The position numbers and the translations under genes were made by a program. The notes below the pieces were generated by a model. That model worked only from the letters and a program-made list of their open reading frames with translations, searched no databases and was not told the origin of the DNA. DNA of 64,000 bases from an uncultured Verrucomicrobia subdivision 3 bacterium (GTDB lineage: Bacteria > Verrucomicrobiota > Verrucomicrobiia > Limisphaerales > UBA11358), in NCBI GenBank assembly GCA_903872345.1, contig CAIQKM010000136.1:37174-101173 (forward strand). Reading direction: 5' to 3'. Shown here in pieces: positions 29,599 through 37,424 of the stretch; the stretch's first letter is position 1; the number at the start of each line of letters is the position of its first letter.

Positions 29599-30110
29599 GG
29601 CAGGGTGGGAATGGGGGCCGGTTTGACGGCGGCCGCCAGCCGGTTTAATGGCGGTTTCAAGGTGTAATACATGATGAAGACCACCAGCGGCGCGATGAGC
29701 GACCAGGCAAAAATACCGTGCAAACCGGTGAGGCCGAACTCCGACATGAACTTGACCGGCGAGGCGGAGAATTTTCGAAACAACTCCGGAATGGAGAAGG
29801 TGATGTGCGGGGCGTGCAAAATGGTTTCGCCCAGCCGGACAAACACCAGCACCAGCGGCGGTTGGAGCGGAATGGTTACGGAATTGACCAACAGCATCAG
29901 CGGTTGGTTCAGGCGGAACCAGAAACCCGCCGCCAGGCACAATACGGTGGAGGCGCCAATGATGGGAAAAATGCCGAGATTAAATCCCAGCGCCACCGTG
30001 AAGGCGACCTTCTGCGGCGTAATGCCCTGTTTAAGCTGGCCAACAATCAGCGTGAGGACACGTTCGCGCCAGAATCGTTTCAGCCAGGAGGATGGTTGCA
30101 GTGTGGACAT
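29595..30110 (-). CDS. DUF2062 family small membrane protein
   Basis: 171 residues. A basic N-terminus (LKRFWRERVLTLIVGQLKQG) is followed by TPQKVAFTVALGFNLGIFPI, typical of DUF2062, and about three or four hydrophobic segments (GASTVLCLAAGFWF, PLMLLVNSVTIPLQPPLV, LIAPLVVFIMYY). The function of DUF2062 is unknown; it is found with glycosyltransferase and lipid genes. It follows the DUF1475 gene by 8 bases and overlaps the DUF1295 start, so it belongs to the same translationally coupled operon. Confidence 0.85.
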   Translation of the reverse strand: MSTLQPSSWLKRFWRERVLTLIVGQLKQGITPQKVAFTVALGFNLGIFPIIGASTVLCLAAGFWFRLNQPLMLLVNSVTIPLQPPLVLVFVRLGETILHAPHITFSIPELFRKFSASPVKFMSEFGLTGLHGIFAWSLIAPLVVFIMYYTLKPPLNRLAAAVKPAPIPTLP

Positions 30111-30118
30111 CGGTAAAA

Positions 30119-30454
30119 TTATTTTCTGGCGCGCAGCAGCACCTGTTCGATGGTGGCATTGGCCGGCAGGCGGAACAGGGTGAGGAGCATGTAAATAGAC
30201 ATGGCGATATTTCCCAGCAGGAGGATCGCGATGAGCCAGCCGACGCGGGCGAGTCCGGCGGTTTCCTTGTAGGCCAGCCAGACGTAAAAGGTCAGGAAAC
30301 CGAAATATGTGTCAAACAAGGTGGCGATGAACCATGGATGCAGGACCACCGACTCCGGGGTTTTCCACAGGGCGCAGACGGAACTGGCCCAGCTCGTGGC
30401 GCAGAGCATGGTAATGAGCACGCAGGCAAAGGCGGCGCGGAGGAACCAGATCAT
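30119..30454 (-). CDS. DUF1475 family small membrane protein
   Basis: 111 residues from the ATG at 30454, whose bases overlap the stop of the Cfa gene (ATGA). There are three membrane segments: FLRAAFACVLITMLCATSWA, WFIATLFDTYFGFLTFYVWLAY, and VGWLIAILLLGNIAMSIYML. The FDTYFGFLTFYVW signature is that of DUF1475. Members occur in desaturase/Cfa gene sets; their function is unknown. An accessory role in membrane lipid modification is inferred from position only. Confidence 0.82.
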   Translation of the reverse strand: MIWFLRAAFACVLITMLCATSWASSVCALWKTPESVVLHPWFIATLFDTYFGFLTFYVWLAYKETAGLARVGWLIAILLLGNIAMSIYMLLTLFRLPANATIEQVLLRARK

Positions 30455-31728
30455 GGCAGGCACAGGGTGGGGTTGTTGGGACGGGTGTAAATGGCCTGCA
30501 CGACGCTGATGTTGCGCAGGGCAAAGGCGGCTTCGCAATAGCTGAGGTAGTAATTCCATTTGCGGATGAACCGCATATCAAAGTTTAAGGCCCGCACGGC
30601 GGGTTCATGTTGGTTGAAGGTGAGACGCCAACGCTTCAAAGTTTCCGCGTAGCTGAGGCCGAGGTCGAACAAATCGTAGAGGAACAGGTCGCCGGTGCGG
30701 CGCAACGCTTGGTTCACGCGATGAACGGAGAGCAGGAGCGAGCCGGGGAAAATGTGTTTCTGAATCCAGTCCACATTCTTTTTCAGGGAATCATGGCGCG
30801 AGTCGGGGCACGTGATCATTTGCAGGCCGAGCAGGCCGCCCGGTTTCAAAACCTCATGACATTTGGCAAAATAGGTTTCGAGGTAGGCGTCGCCGACGGC
30901 TTCGAGCATTTCGATGGAGGCGATTTTATCAAACTGGCCGGTGAGTTTACGGTAGTCCATGAGGCGGACTTCGACTTGATCGGCCAGCCCTTCCTTGACC
31001 ATCAGTTCCTTGGCATATTTGAATTGTTCCGCCGAGATGGTGACGGTGGTGACGCGGACGCCGTGGTTTTTGGCCGCATGACGGCTAAAACCGCCCCAGC
31101 CGCTGCCGATTTCCAGGACGTGCTCGCCGGGTTTGAGTTTGAGCTGCCGGCAGAGGCGTTCGTATTTGGCGGTCTGCGCCTGTTCCAAAGTGTCGGTTGG
31201 GGATTGGAACCAGGCGGAAGAATAGGTCATGGTCGGGTCCAGAAACAGGCGATAGAAATCGTTGCCGAGGTCGTAATGTTCCGCGATGTTCCGGCGGCTG
31301 GTATTGAGACTGTTGGGGCGGAGCAGGTGGGCGATGCGGTTCTGCCAGCCGAGCAGGTTGATGATCAGTTTTTTGCTGCGGGAGCCGGACATGGAGGGGG
31401 AGTTTTCCACGTTGAGGATGAACCAGGCGATGACGCGGGTGATGTCATCGGTTTCCCAGTCGCCGTCCACATAGCCTTCGCCAAAGCCGATATCGCCGAA
31501 CAAAACGCAGCGCTTGAAGAAAGCCCAGTTCGTGATGCGGACGCTGGCGGAGACGGCTGTGCCGGGCTGGCCGATGATTTTTTGAGTGCCATCCGGCAGC
31601 TCCAAATGCAGGCAGCCGAGGGTCATCTGCTCCAATGACTGCATGACGGCGCGCTGGTAGAATCCGGGCGATTTGGGCTGTCCGGTGTGGCCGGCGGTGG
31701 GATTCAGAATGGCGGTGGTATGGTTCAT
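30451..31728 (-). CDS. cfa: Cyclopropane-fatty-acyl-phospholipid synthase family methyltransferase
   Basis: 425 residues from the ATG at 31728, a four-base overlap with the DUF1365 stop. The N-terminal lipid-binding region contains GDIGFGEGYVDGDWETDD (78-95), the acyl-chain docking motif of Cfa. HYDLGNDFYRLFLD at 151-164 is the second signature. The SAM loop is VLEIGSGWGG at 204-213, and SIEMLEAVG follows the active-site segment. The enzyme transfers a methyl(ene) from S-adenosylmethionine to a cis double bond of phospholipid acyl chains at the inner membrane face. Compared with UfaA1-type neighbours in mycobacteria, the product could be a cyclopropane ring or a methylene branch, and sequence alone does not decide. 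Confidence 0.93.
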   Translation of the reverse strand: MNHTTAILNPTAGHTGQPKSPGFYQRAVMQSLEQMTLGCLHLELPDGTQKIIGQPGTAVSASVRITNWAFFKRCVLFGDIGFGEGYVDGDWETDDITRVIAWFILNVENSPSMSGSRSKKLIINLLGWQNRIAHLLRPNSLNTSRRNIAEHYDLGNDFYRLFLDPTMTYSSAWFQSPTDTLEQAQTAKYERLCRQLKLKPGEHVLEIGSGWGGFSRHAAKNHGVRVTTVTISAEQFKYAKELMVKEGLADQVEVRLMDYRKLTGQFDKIASIEMLEAVGDAYLETYFAKCHEVLKPGGLLGLQMITCPDSRHDSLKKNVDWIQKHIFPGSLLLSVHRVNQALRRTGDLFLYDLFDLGLSYAETLKRWRLTFNQHEPAVRALNFDMRFIRKWNYYLSYCEAAFALRNISVVQAIYTRPNNPTLCLP

Positions 31729-32525
31729 TTGATCTTGGCGGTAAGGCTGGGGTGCGGGCGCAGGACATCCTGCTGGAGGGCGAGGTTTTCCGTCTTGCGA
31801 TAAAAAGGGATTTTTTTCAGCCACAATTTCAGGGCGTGCCAGTGAATGAGGCCGATGACTTTGAGGGTGATGAAAGGATATTTCAGCGTGAACCAGGCCA
31901 GGTTGCGGTTGGTCAGTTCGGCACGGCAGCCGGTCAGAGTGCTGATCAGTACCGGCTTAATGTCATCGTGGTCGTCAATCCGGATATCCAGTTTCGCGCC
32001 AGGAATGGCCAGGCGGAAATCAAAGTTGAGTTTCAGGCTGGAAAAGGGGGAGACGTAAAAGTGTTTGGGGATCACCAGATTGAATGTGCCGTTGGTTCCG
32101 AGCGTTTCCGGACGCAGCAGGTACAATTTGATTTCGCGGAACGTGTTGCCCACCTCGGCCACGGCGGCGAAGGGCTGGCCGTCGCCGGCAAAACAGTAGT
32201 AGATGGAGATGGGGTTGAAAATGTATCCGGCCATGCGCGGCAGGGTGAGCAGCATGATCCGGGTATCCGGCCGGCACGGAACTCCTTCCTGACGCAGATA
32301 CGCCAGCACGCGTTGTTTGAGCGGATGGGGGCCGGCGGGTTCGTGATCGGAATCGCGAAAACTGTAAAGGTTGCGCCGGTTGTGACTGAACAGGAAAACG
32401 CTCCGGGCCGCCTGATCCAGTTCATCCAGATCGAGGTAGAACATGAAAATGGCATGTTCAAAATGATGTTCCTTGGGCGTGAACCGGTGGTGCATCACGG
32501 AGCATTCGTAGAGGCAGGAGTTCAT
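31725..32525 (-). CDS. DUF1365 family protein
   Basis: 266 residues from the ATG at 32525, overlapping the stop of the FAD oxidoreductase by four bases. Family motifs are strong: LYECSVMHHRFTPKEHHFEH at the N-terminus, YIFNPISIYYCF in the middle, EVGNTFREIKLY, and KHFYVSPFSSL. DUF1365 proteins are almost always encoded between an FAD-dependent oxidoreductase and a Cfa-like methyltransferase, exactly as here, and are homologues of Rv0448c of M. tuberculosis. The molecular activity is unknown; a role with lipids at the membrane is suggested by conserved context. Confidence 0.92.
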   Translation of the reverse strand: MNSCLYECSVMHHRFTPKEHHFEHAIFMFYLDLDELDQAARSVFLFSHNRRNLYSFRDSDHEPAGPHPLKQRVLAYLRQEGVPCRPDTRIMLLTLPRMAGYIFNPISIYYCFAGDGQPFAAVAEVGNTFREIKLYLLRPETLGTNGTFNLVIPKHFYVSPFSSLKLNFDFRLAIPGAKLDIRIDDHDDIKPVLISTLTGCRAELTNRNLAWFTLKYPFITLKVIGLIHWHALKLWLKKIPFYRKTENLALQQDVLRPHPSLTAKIK

Positions 32526-33790
32526 GTCCAGAGCCTTTCTCCCGTGATGACGCGGCAGAGATCGAGCGCGGAAGTGAAGGCGTCTTCGTGGAAGCCGTAG
32601 CGAAAATAGCTGCCGCAAAAAAAGACGTTGCCGCGGCGTGCGTTCAGTTCCGGCAAACGTGCCTGGGCGCGGATGGCGCCACGGTTGAACAGGGGATGGT
32701 GATAGTTGATGCGTTTCAGCACGCGGTCCGGGTTTACGGAGGACTCGCCATTGATGGATACAAAATAATTCTCGCGCTCGGACACGCCTTGCAGCCGGTT
32801 CATCCAATAGATGGTGGAGGGACGGATATGGCCGGCGGCATCGCGGTCAATGTGGTAATTCCAAGCCGACCAGCAGAGTTTGGTGCGGGGCATTACGGAG
32901 GCATCCGTGTGGAGGAGGGCCGTGTTGGGCTGATACTGAAATTTGCCCAGCAGGGACGATTCCAGCGCGTCGGCATCGGTCAACAGTTGGAGGGTTTCAT
33001 CCGAATGGCTGGCGAAGATCACCTGATCGTAGGTTTCGGTGTGGCCGGAAACATCGGTCACTTTCACCTGGCCGCTTTCGCGGCGGACGGCGGTGGCACC
33101 GCGCAAGAGGCGGATTTTGTCGCGTAACGGGGCGGTGATTTTTTCGACGTATGATTTCGCGCCATTGGTGACGGTCAGCCAGGGATGCTGGGTATTCAGC
33201 CCGAGGAAACCGTGGTTGTGAAAAAAGCGCAGCAAGGTGACGGCGGGGAAGTCCAGCATGAGATCCGGCGGGGTGGACCACACGGCGGCGCTCATCGGCA
33301 CGAGGTAAAAATTCAGGAAATCATCACCATAAGCACGTTCCTGGACATATTGACCGAGCGTATGGTTTTGGAACCGGGCATCAGTCAGAGCCGCGACCGC
33401 TTCCGAATTGAAGCGGTTGATCTGCCAGATCATTTTCCAAAAGCGCGGACGCGCCAGGTTGATTCGCTGGGCAAACAGGTGATTGAGACTGGTACCGGAG
33501 AATTCCAAGCCCGTCGCCAGATGCTGGACGCTGAACGACATGTCGGTGGGCTGGATGGCGACGTCCAGTTCCGTAAACAGGCGGGTGAGGTTCGGATAGG
33601 TTACGCGGTTGAACACCATGAAGCCGGTGTCAATGGGAACGGTCCGGGATCCCTCCGCAATCGACACCGTGTTGGTGTGGCCGCCGGGATAGTCGTTCTT
33701 TTCGTACAAGGTCAGGTCGAACCGGCGGTGCAGAAAATGGGCGCACCCCAGCCCCGCTATTCCGGTTCCGATGATGGCGGTTCGTTTCAT
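32522..33790 (-). CDS. FAD-dependent amine-oxidase-like oxidoreductase
   Basis: 422 residues. The N-terminal Rossmann motif is GTGIAGLG (8-15), followed by LYEKNDYPGGHTNTV, the second FAD-binding stretch of flavin-containing amine-oxidase-like proteins. C-terminal FCGSYFRYGFHEDAF completes the FAD domain. It matches the Rv0449c type found with DUF1365 and Cfa homologues. Its likely task is to oxidise or reduce the acyl chain modified by the neighbouring methyltransferase, by analogy with FAD proteins working with fatty-acid methyltransferases in 10-methyl-stearate synthesis. It overlaps the desaturase gene (33787-33790) by four bases. Confidence 0.9.
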   Translation of the reverse strand: MKRTAIIGTGIAGLGCAHFLHRRFDLTLYEKNDYPGGHTNTVSIAEGSRTVPIDTGFMVFNRVTYPNLTRLFTELDVAIQPTDMSFSVQHLATGLEFSGTSLNHLFAQRINLARPRFWKMIWQINRFNSEAVAALTDARFQNHTLGQYVQERAYGDDFLNFYLVPMSAAVWSTPPDLMLDFPAVTLLRFFHNHGFLGLNTQHPWLTVTNGAKSYVEKITAPLRDKIRLLRGATAVRRESGQVKVTDVSGHTETYDQVIFASHSDETLQLLTDADALESSLLGKFQYQPNTALLHTDASVMPRTKLCWSAWNYHIDRDAAGHIRPSTIYWMNRLQGVSERENYFVSINGESSVNPDRVLKRINYHHPLFNRGAIRAQARLPELNARRGNVFFCGSYFRYGFHEDAFTSALDLCRVITGERLWT

Positions 33791-34791
33791 GCGCGGTTTG
33801 AATCGCGGGCCGGAAGCGGGCGGGTTTCGCGAACTGAATGGGTATGTTCATAGGCGGCGAGCGGTACGGGTTTCAGGTTCCAGATTAATCCGGTCCAGGA
33901 AAGGGTCTTGAGAAGATAGTAGGAAACATCAATTTCCCACCAATAGAAGCCCTGGCGGACGGTGTTCATGTAGCGGTGGTGGTTGTTGTGCCAGCCCTCG
34001 CCGAGGGTGATGAGGGCGAGCAGAAAGCTGTTGCGGCTGTTATCGCCGGTGTCATACCGGCGGCGGCCGAGCAGATGGGCCATGGAATTGATGCAGGAGG
34101 TGGCGTGAAAGAGCAGGGTGGTACTGATGAAAAAGCCCCAAACGAGCAATTGCCAGGAAGTAACGCCCAGACCGGGGTAATGAACCTGTAGGAAATGTCC
34201 CAGCCAAAACAGGCCGGTGGCAAACAGGATAGGTACGACGGTGTCGAATCGATTTAGAAAAACGAGTTCGGGAAATTTGGAGAGGTCGCGAACCTGGGAA
34301 TAGTCGGTGGGAAAATTCCGGGCGCTGGTGATCCAGCCGATGTGCGACCACCAGAAACCGCGAATGGTGGGGGAGTGGACATCTTCATCCTCGTCGGAAT
34401 GCCGGTGATGATGGCGATGTTGGTAGCTCCACCAGAGGGGGCCGCGCTGGACGGCGGTCGCCCCGAGCAAGGCAAACAGGAATTGCGCCGGGCGGGAAGT
34501 TTGAAAGGTCTTGTGAGAAAAATAGCGGTGATAAAAGCCGGTGATGGCAAACATGCGGACGAAATAGAGCAGAACGGTGATGGCCACGGCGGTCCAGCTC
34601 CAGCCGGTCAGGAACACACCCAGGCAGCCAAGGTGCAAAAGCACGAAGGGCAGGACGCGGACGAACTCCACCTGGTCCGGCTTGGCGCGGAGGGCGGCGA
34701 CGTCCTCGTTGCCGTGGTCGGTATCGAACCACCGGATCAACGACCGGAAGCCGTTCCCACAGGTATTATATTTGTTCATGATGTGCATCAT
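33787..34791 (-). CDS. Delta-9-type acyl (CoA/lipid) fatty acid desaturase
   Basis: 334 residues from the ATG at 34791, which has GGAAAG five bases upstream; two further ATGs lie within five codons. The three histidine boxes of membrane desaturases are present: HRYFSH at 88-93, HRHHH at 125-129 and HNNHH at 268-272. Four or so membrane segments surround them (LPFVLLHLGCLGVFLTGW, LLVWGFFISTTLLFHA). It is a di-iron, oxygen-dependent enzyme that places a cis double bond in a saturated acyl chain, creating the substrate for the Cfa-type enzymes encoded downstream. It is the first gene of the ten-gene minus-strand operon, divergent from the sigma factor gene 138 bases away. Confidence 0.94.
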   Translation of the reverse strand: MMHIMNKYNTCGNGFRSLIRWFDTDHGNEDVAALRAKPDQVEFVRVLPFVLLHLGCLGVFLTGWSWTAVAITVLLYFVRMFAITGFYHRYFSHKTFQTSRPAQFLFALLGATAVQRGPLWWSYQHRHHHRHSDEDEDVHSPTIRGFWWSHIGWITSARNFPTDYSQVRDLSKFPELVFLNRFDTVVPILFATGLFWLGHFLQVHYPGLGVTSWQLLVWGFFISTTLLFHATSCINSMAHLLGRRRYDTGDNSRNSFLLALITLGEGWHNNHHRYMNTVRQGFYWWEIDVSYYLLKTLSWTGLIWNLKPVPLAAYEHTHSVRETRPLPARDSNRA

Positions 34792-34837
34792 TTACGCTTT
34801 CCATTCGATTCTACAGATAAATCGTCTGGCCGGGCAT

Positions 34838-34868
34838 TTTGGATGCATTTTATTTTTTTGCATCCAAA
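34838..34868. promoter_or_regulatory. Perfect 10-bp inverted repeat between the divergent lipid operon and sigma factor gene
   Basis: TTTGGATGCA (34838-34847) and TGCATCCAAA (34859-34868) are exact complements with an 11-base AT-rich spacer. The element is centred between the desaturase start and the sigma-factor start, where an operator for both promoters would be expected. The outward ends point to the two genes. It could instead be the hairpin of a leader RNA. Confidence 0.6.
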
Positions 34869-34929
34869 GCGAGGTGGCGCGCGTTATTCAGTGGAAGATG
34901 TCAACTTGTCATCAGCGGTGGAATTTGAT

Positions 34930-35589
34930 ATGAGCCTGAGCGCGCAAACTGATTTTGGGCGGGTCTTTTGTCCTTTGGACGGAAGTTTCGCCGGCGCTTG
35001 GTTGTCATTTACCAAACCCGTGAACGAGCCGGAAGCCACCCAGTGTGACATCGAATTGCTCCAGCGGATCGCCCGGCAGGACCGGGCGGCCTTTGGGGAA
35101 TTCTATGACCGGCACTCCGTGCTCATGTATTCCGTGGCTTGCAAGATTCTGAATGATCCCGGCGAGGCGGAGGATGTGTTGCAGGAAACTTTTGCGCAGA
35201 TTTGGGAGAAGGCCGGGAATTTTGATCCCAAGCTGGGCAAGGCGTCCAGTTGGGTGGCCACGCTGACCCGTAACAAGGCGATTGACCGCATTCGCGCCTC
35301 CCAACGCCGGACTCGCCTGGCCGAAGCCGCCGGAGCGGAACTGGCTATCATGGCGGAGGCCCCCGACACGGTGAATGAAACGATGTATGGGCAGGATAAG
35401 ACCAGGCTGATTCAGTCGGCGATGGGCGAACTGCCGGTCGAGCAGCGCCGGGCCATTGAGCTGGCCTATTTCTCCGGTCTGACGCAAAACGAGATTTCGG
35501 AAAAATTGCAGGAGCCGGTCGGCACCATCAAAGCACGCATCCGGCGCGGTCTCTTCAAATTGCGTGATCAACTGGAGGGGTTGCTATGA
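34930..35589 (+). CDS. sigK: ECF sigma factor, SigK-like
   Basis: 219 residues from the ATG at 34930, with GGTGGA eight bases upstream; the open frame extends upstream into the desaturase gene but is not coding there. Region 2 is visible as FGEFYDRHSVLMYSVACKIL followed by DVLQETFAQIWEKAG, ending WVATLTRNKAIDRIRASQ. Region 4 is LPVEQRRAIELAYFSGLTQN, EISEKLQEPVGTIKARIRRG. Region 3 is short, as in all ECF factors. The pattern is closest to SigK/ECF19-type factors paired with RskA. The adjacent anti-sigma gene overlaps the stop by four bases, so the pair is translationally coupled. The divergent lipid operon is the most obvious target (inference). Confidence 0.92.
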   Translation: MSLSAQTDFGRVFCPLDGSFAGAWLSFTKPVNEPEATQCDIELLQRIARQDRAAFGEFYDRHSVLMYSVACKILNDPGEAEDVLQETFAQIWEKAGNFDPKLGKASSWVATLTRNKAIDRIRASQRRTRLAEAAGAELAIMAEAPDTVNETMYGQDKTRLIQSAMGELPVEQRRAIELAYFSGLTQNEISEKLQEPVGTIKARIRRGLFKLRDQLEGLL

Positions 35590-36386
35590 TTGACCCGCGC
35601 ATGGAAGAACAGGCGGCGCTGCACGTGCTGGGCGCCTTGGAACCGCAGGAGGCCCGGGAATTCAAGGCCGCCATGAAGTCTGATCCCGAGTTGCAGTCGT
35701 TTGTCGGACGGTTGAGCACGGCGACCGGCGCCCTGGCCGGGGCCGTACCCGTGGTGGAACCGCCGCCGCAACTGCGCGCCAAAGTGCTGGCCCAGGTGGC
35801 GCCGGTGCAAAAAACAATTTCCCTGCCCGAACGCAAAACGGGTTTCAGCTTCTGGCTGCCGTGGGCGTTTGCCGTCGGGTTGGCGGTGGTCTGTGTGATT
35901 CTGTTTGCCCAGGACAGCCGGTTGCGGCGGCAGGTTAGTGATCAGTCTGCCCAGATCAGCAGTTTGAACCAGTTGGCCGCCGCTTTGCAGGCTTCGACCA
36001 ATCAGTTGCAGCAAACCGTGCTGGCGTTGCAGGCCACCAACCGGTTGGTGAACCTGCGCATTGCCATGCTGAACTCGCAATTGGCAGATGCGCCCAAAGC
36101 GATTGCCGTTTCCCTGTGGGACAGCGAGAAGCAAGAGGGCGTTTTTGTGGTGCAGAATATGAAGCCGCTGCCGGCCGGGCGAGATTACCAGCTTTGGGTG
36201 ATTGATCCCAAATATCAGACGCCAGTCAGCGCCGGGGTATTTCAGGTGGATGACCAGGGCACGGTGCGCGTGGATTTCAAGGCCAACAAGACCATACAAA
36301 CGGCGAGCAAGTTTGCGGTGACCGAGGAGCCGAAGGGCGGTTTGGCGGTGCCTACGTTGAAGAATTTGGTGCTGATAGGCGGGTGA
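35586..36386 (+). CDS. rskA: RskA-like membrane anti-sigma factor
   Basis: 266 residues. The cytoplasmic N-terminus (about 1-85) is the sigma-binding part with ALHVLGALEPQEAREF; it lacks the His-x3-Cys-x2-Cys zinc site. One membrane segment (about 89-110, WLPWAFAVGLAVVCVILFA) is followed by a coiled coil rich in Q, L and N (about 113-165). The C-terminal extracytoplasmic RskA domain has the family signature YQLWVIDPKYQTPVSAGVFQ. Regulated proteolysis of RskA proteins releases the sigma factor. Its start codon overlaps the stop of the sigma factor gene (ATGA), ensuring equal amounts. Confidence 0.92.
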   Translation: MIDPRMEEQAALHVLGALEPQEAREFKAAMKSDPELQSFVGRLSTATGALAGAVPVVEPPPQLRAKVLAQVAPVQKTISLPERKTGFSFWLPWAFAVGLAVVCVILFAQDSRLRRQVSDQSAQISSLNQLAAALQASTNQLQQTVLALQATNRLVNLRIAMLNSQLADAPKAIAVSLWDSEKQEGVFVVQNMKPLPAGRDYQLWVIDPKYQTPVSAGVFQVDDQGTVRVDFKANKTIQTASKFAVTEEPKGGLAVPTLKNLVLIGG

Positions 36387-36572
36387 GTTTGGTGCGGGGC
36401 AACATGGGGCGAATGGGACAATAGCGCAGGCCCGTGCCACTGTTGGAATGCTGATAAGCAACCAACCTTCCTAATCTGGTTTTTGGTTTTCTGTGCATTC
36501 CCATTATAAGCAGCACCTCAGGAGGCACCCGGCTGTTGACAATTTCGAGTTTTAAATGATAAAAGACTGGCA

Positions 36573-36950
36573 ATGGATGCCTTGAATCAGACCATACAGC
36601 AATTGTCGGCGGATTCCCGCAAAATGTTTCTAATCGCGGCATGGTACAGTTGGATCACACCTTTTGTTTCTTTGGGAGCACTTATCATAAAGTTTTTTTA
36701 TGGACCGCGCTATGATACGGCTGACAATGGCACGAAATTTACCGATTGGGATGCTGACGGCGACTTTTATTTAATAGTTGAATGTGTCCTGCTTAGCAGT
36801 TTGGTTGCAGGAATTGTGAGCCTTTATGGAATTTGGAAGCACAAGGAACCGCAGATTCGTCCCATAGCAATCATCGGAATTGTACTTAGTCTTGGTATTG
36901 GTTTTCTGGCTAAGGCAGTTCAGTTGCTTAGTCATATGGTAGTCGGATGA
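36573..36950 (+). CDS. Small integral membrane protein, unrecognised
   Basis: 125 residues. Three hydrophobic segments are clear: FLIAAWYSWITPFVSLGALIIKFF, YLIVECVLLSSLVAGIVSLYGIW, and IAIIGIVLSLGIGFLAKAVQLL. A charged GPRYDTADNGTKFTDWDADG loop lies between the first two. I recognise no family. The gene and its flanks are noticeably more AT-rich than neighbours, which may mean transfer or simply a non-conserved gene. There is no operon partner: 186 bases separate it from rskA and about 470 from the next gene. Confidence 0.6.
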   Translation: MDALNQTIQQLSADSRKMFLIAAWYSWITPFVSLGALIIKFFYGPRYDTADNGTKFTDWDADGDFYLIVECVLLSSLVAGIVSLYGIWKHKEPQIRPIAIIGIVLSLGIGFLAKAVQLLSHMVVG

Positions 36951-37424
36951 ATAAATTCATAGCCTCGGGAAAATTTAAATGATGGTACCCAATTATCTTT
37001 CTGTCGTTGCGCGTTGGTTTTGATCACTCCCGAATGGGCGAGCGATTTGCCCCCCATCCGGCCTCCGGCCACCTTCCCCCATCCGATGGGGGGGAAGGAA
37101 CTGTATGGTGGGCGTTAACCCGGGGCGGCGGTCGCTATCGCGCCCTTGCCCCGGGCTATTATCATGCCGCCCCGCTGGGGCTTACGCCGGGTTTGTGATC
37201 GTTTTGGATGCAGACGCCAGTCTAAATTACCCGGCAAATATATGGGTTATGACGAGGGCTTCAGCTCGCTACAAATTTCATGGGCCCAAGCCGGAGACAA
37301 TATCGCGTTTGCTTTTGATTTGTATGTTGTAACGCGTGAACGCCGCGCTCCGCTCGCGCTCAATGCGGTTACCTATGTTGCAAGAGGCGTGATTAATCTT
37401 GCAGGTAACCGCGCGGCTTTTTCT
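36951..37424. repeat. Intergenic region with hairpin-rich dispersed repeats
   Basis: A GC-rich block (about 37040-37200) contains the hairpin CCTTCCCCCAT / ATGGGGGGGAAGG near 37070-37096 and a CCGGGCTATTATCATGCC-type run. I regard both as dispersed intergenic repeat sequence. Open frames crossing it are not genes. Just beyond the stop of the prolyl oligopeptidase gene is a composite inverted repeat, GCGGTTACCT (37365-37374) with AGGTAACCGC (37403-37412), plus inner TTGCAAG/CTTGCA arms. It may end that transcript although no T-run follows. Confidence 0.6.

Noticed and set aside
34792..34929. Mycobacterial SigK-type promoter (CCATCC with CGAAT) in the divergent region
   Set aside because: A CGAAT is present on the minus strand at 34807-34803, but no CCATCC-like box lies 16-18 bases upstream; the nearest GCATCC is 33 bases away.
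34342..34929. N-terminal extension of the ECF sigma factor into the desaturase gene
   Set aside because: The extension is antisense to the desaturase and not sigma-like; the ATG at 34930 with GGTGGA fits the family length.
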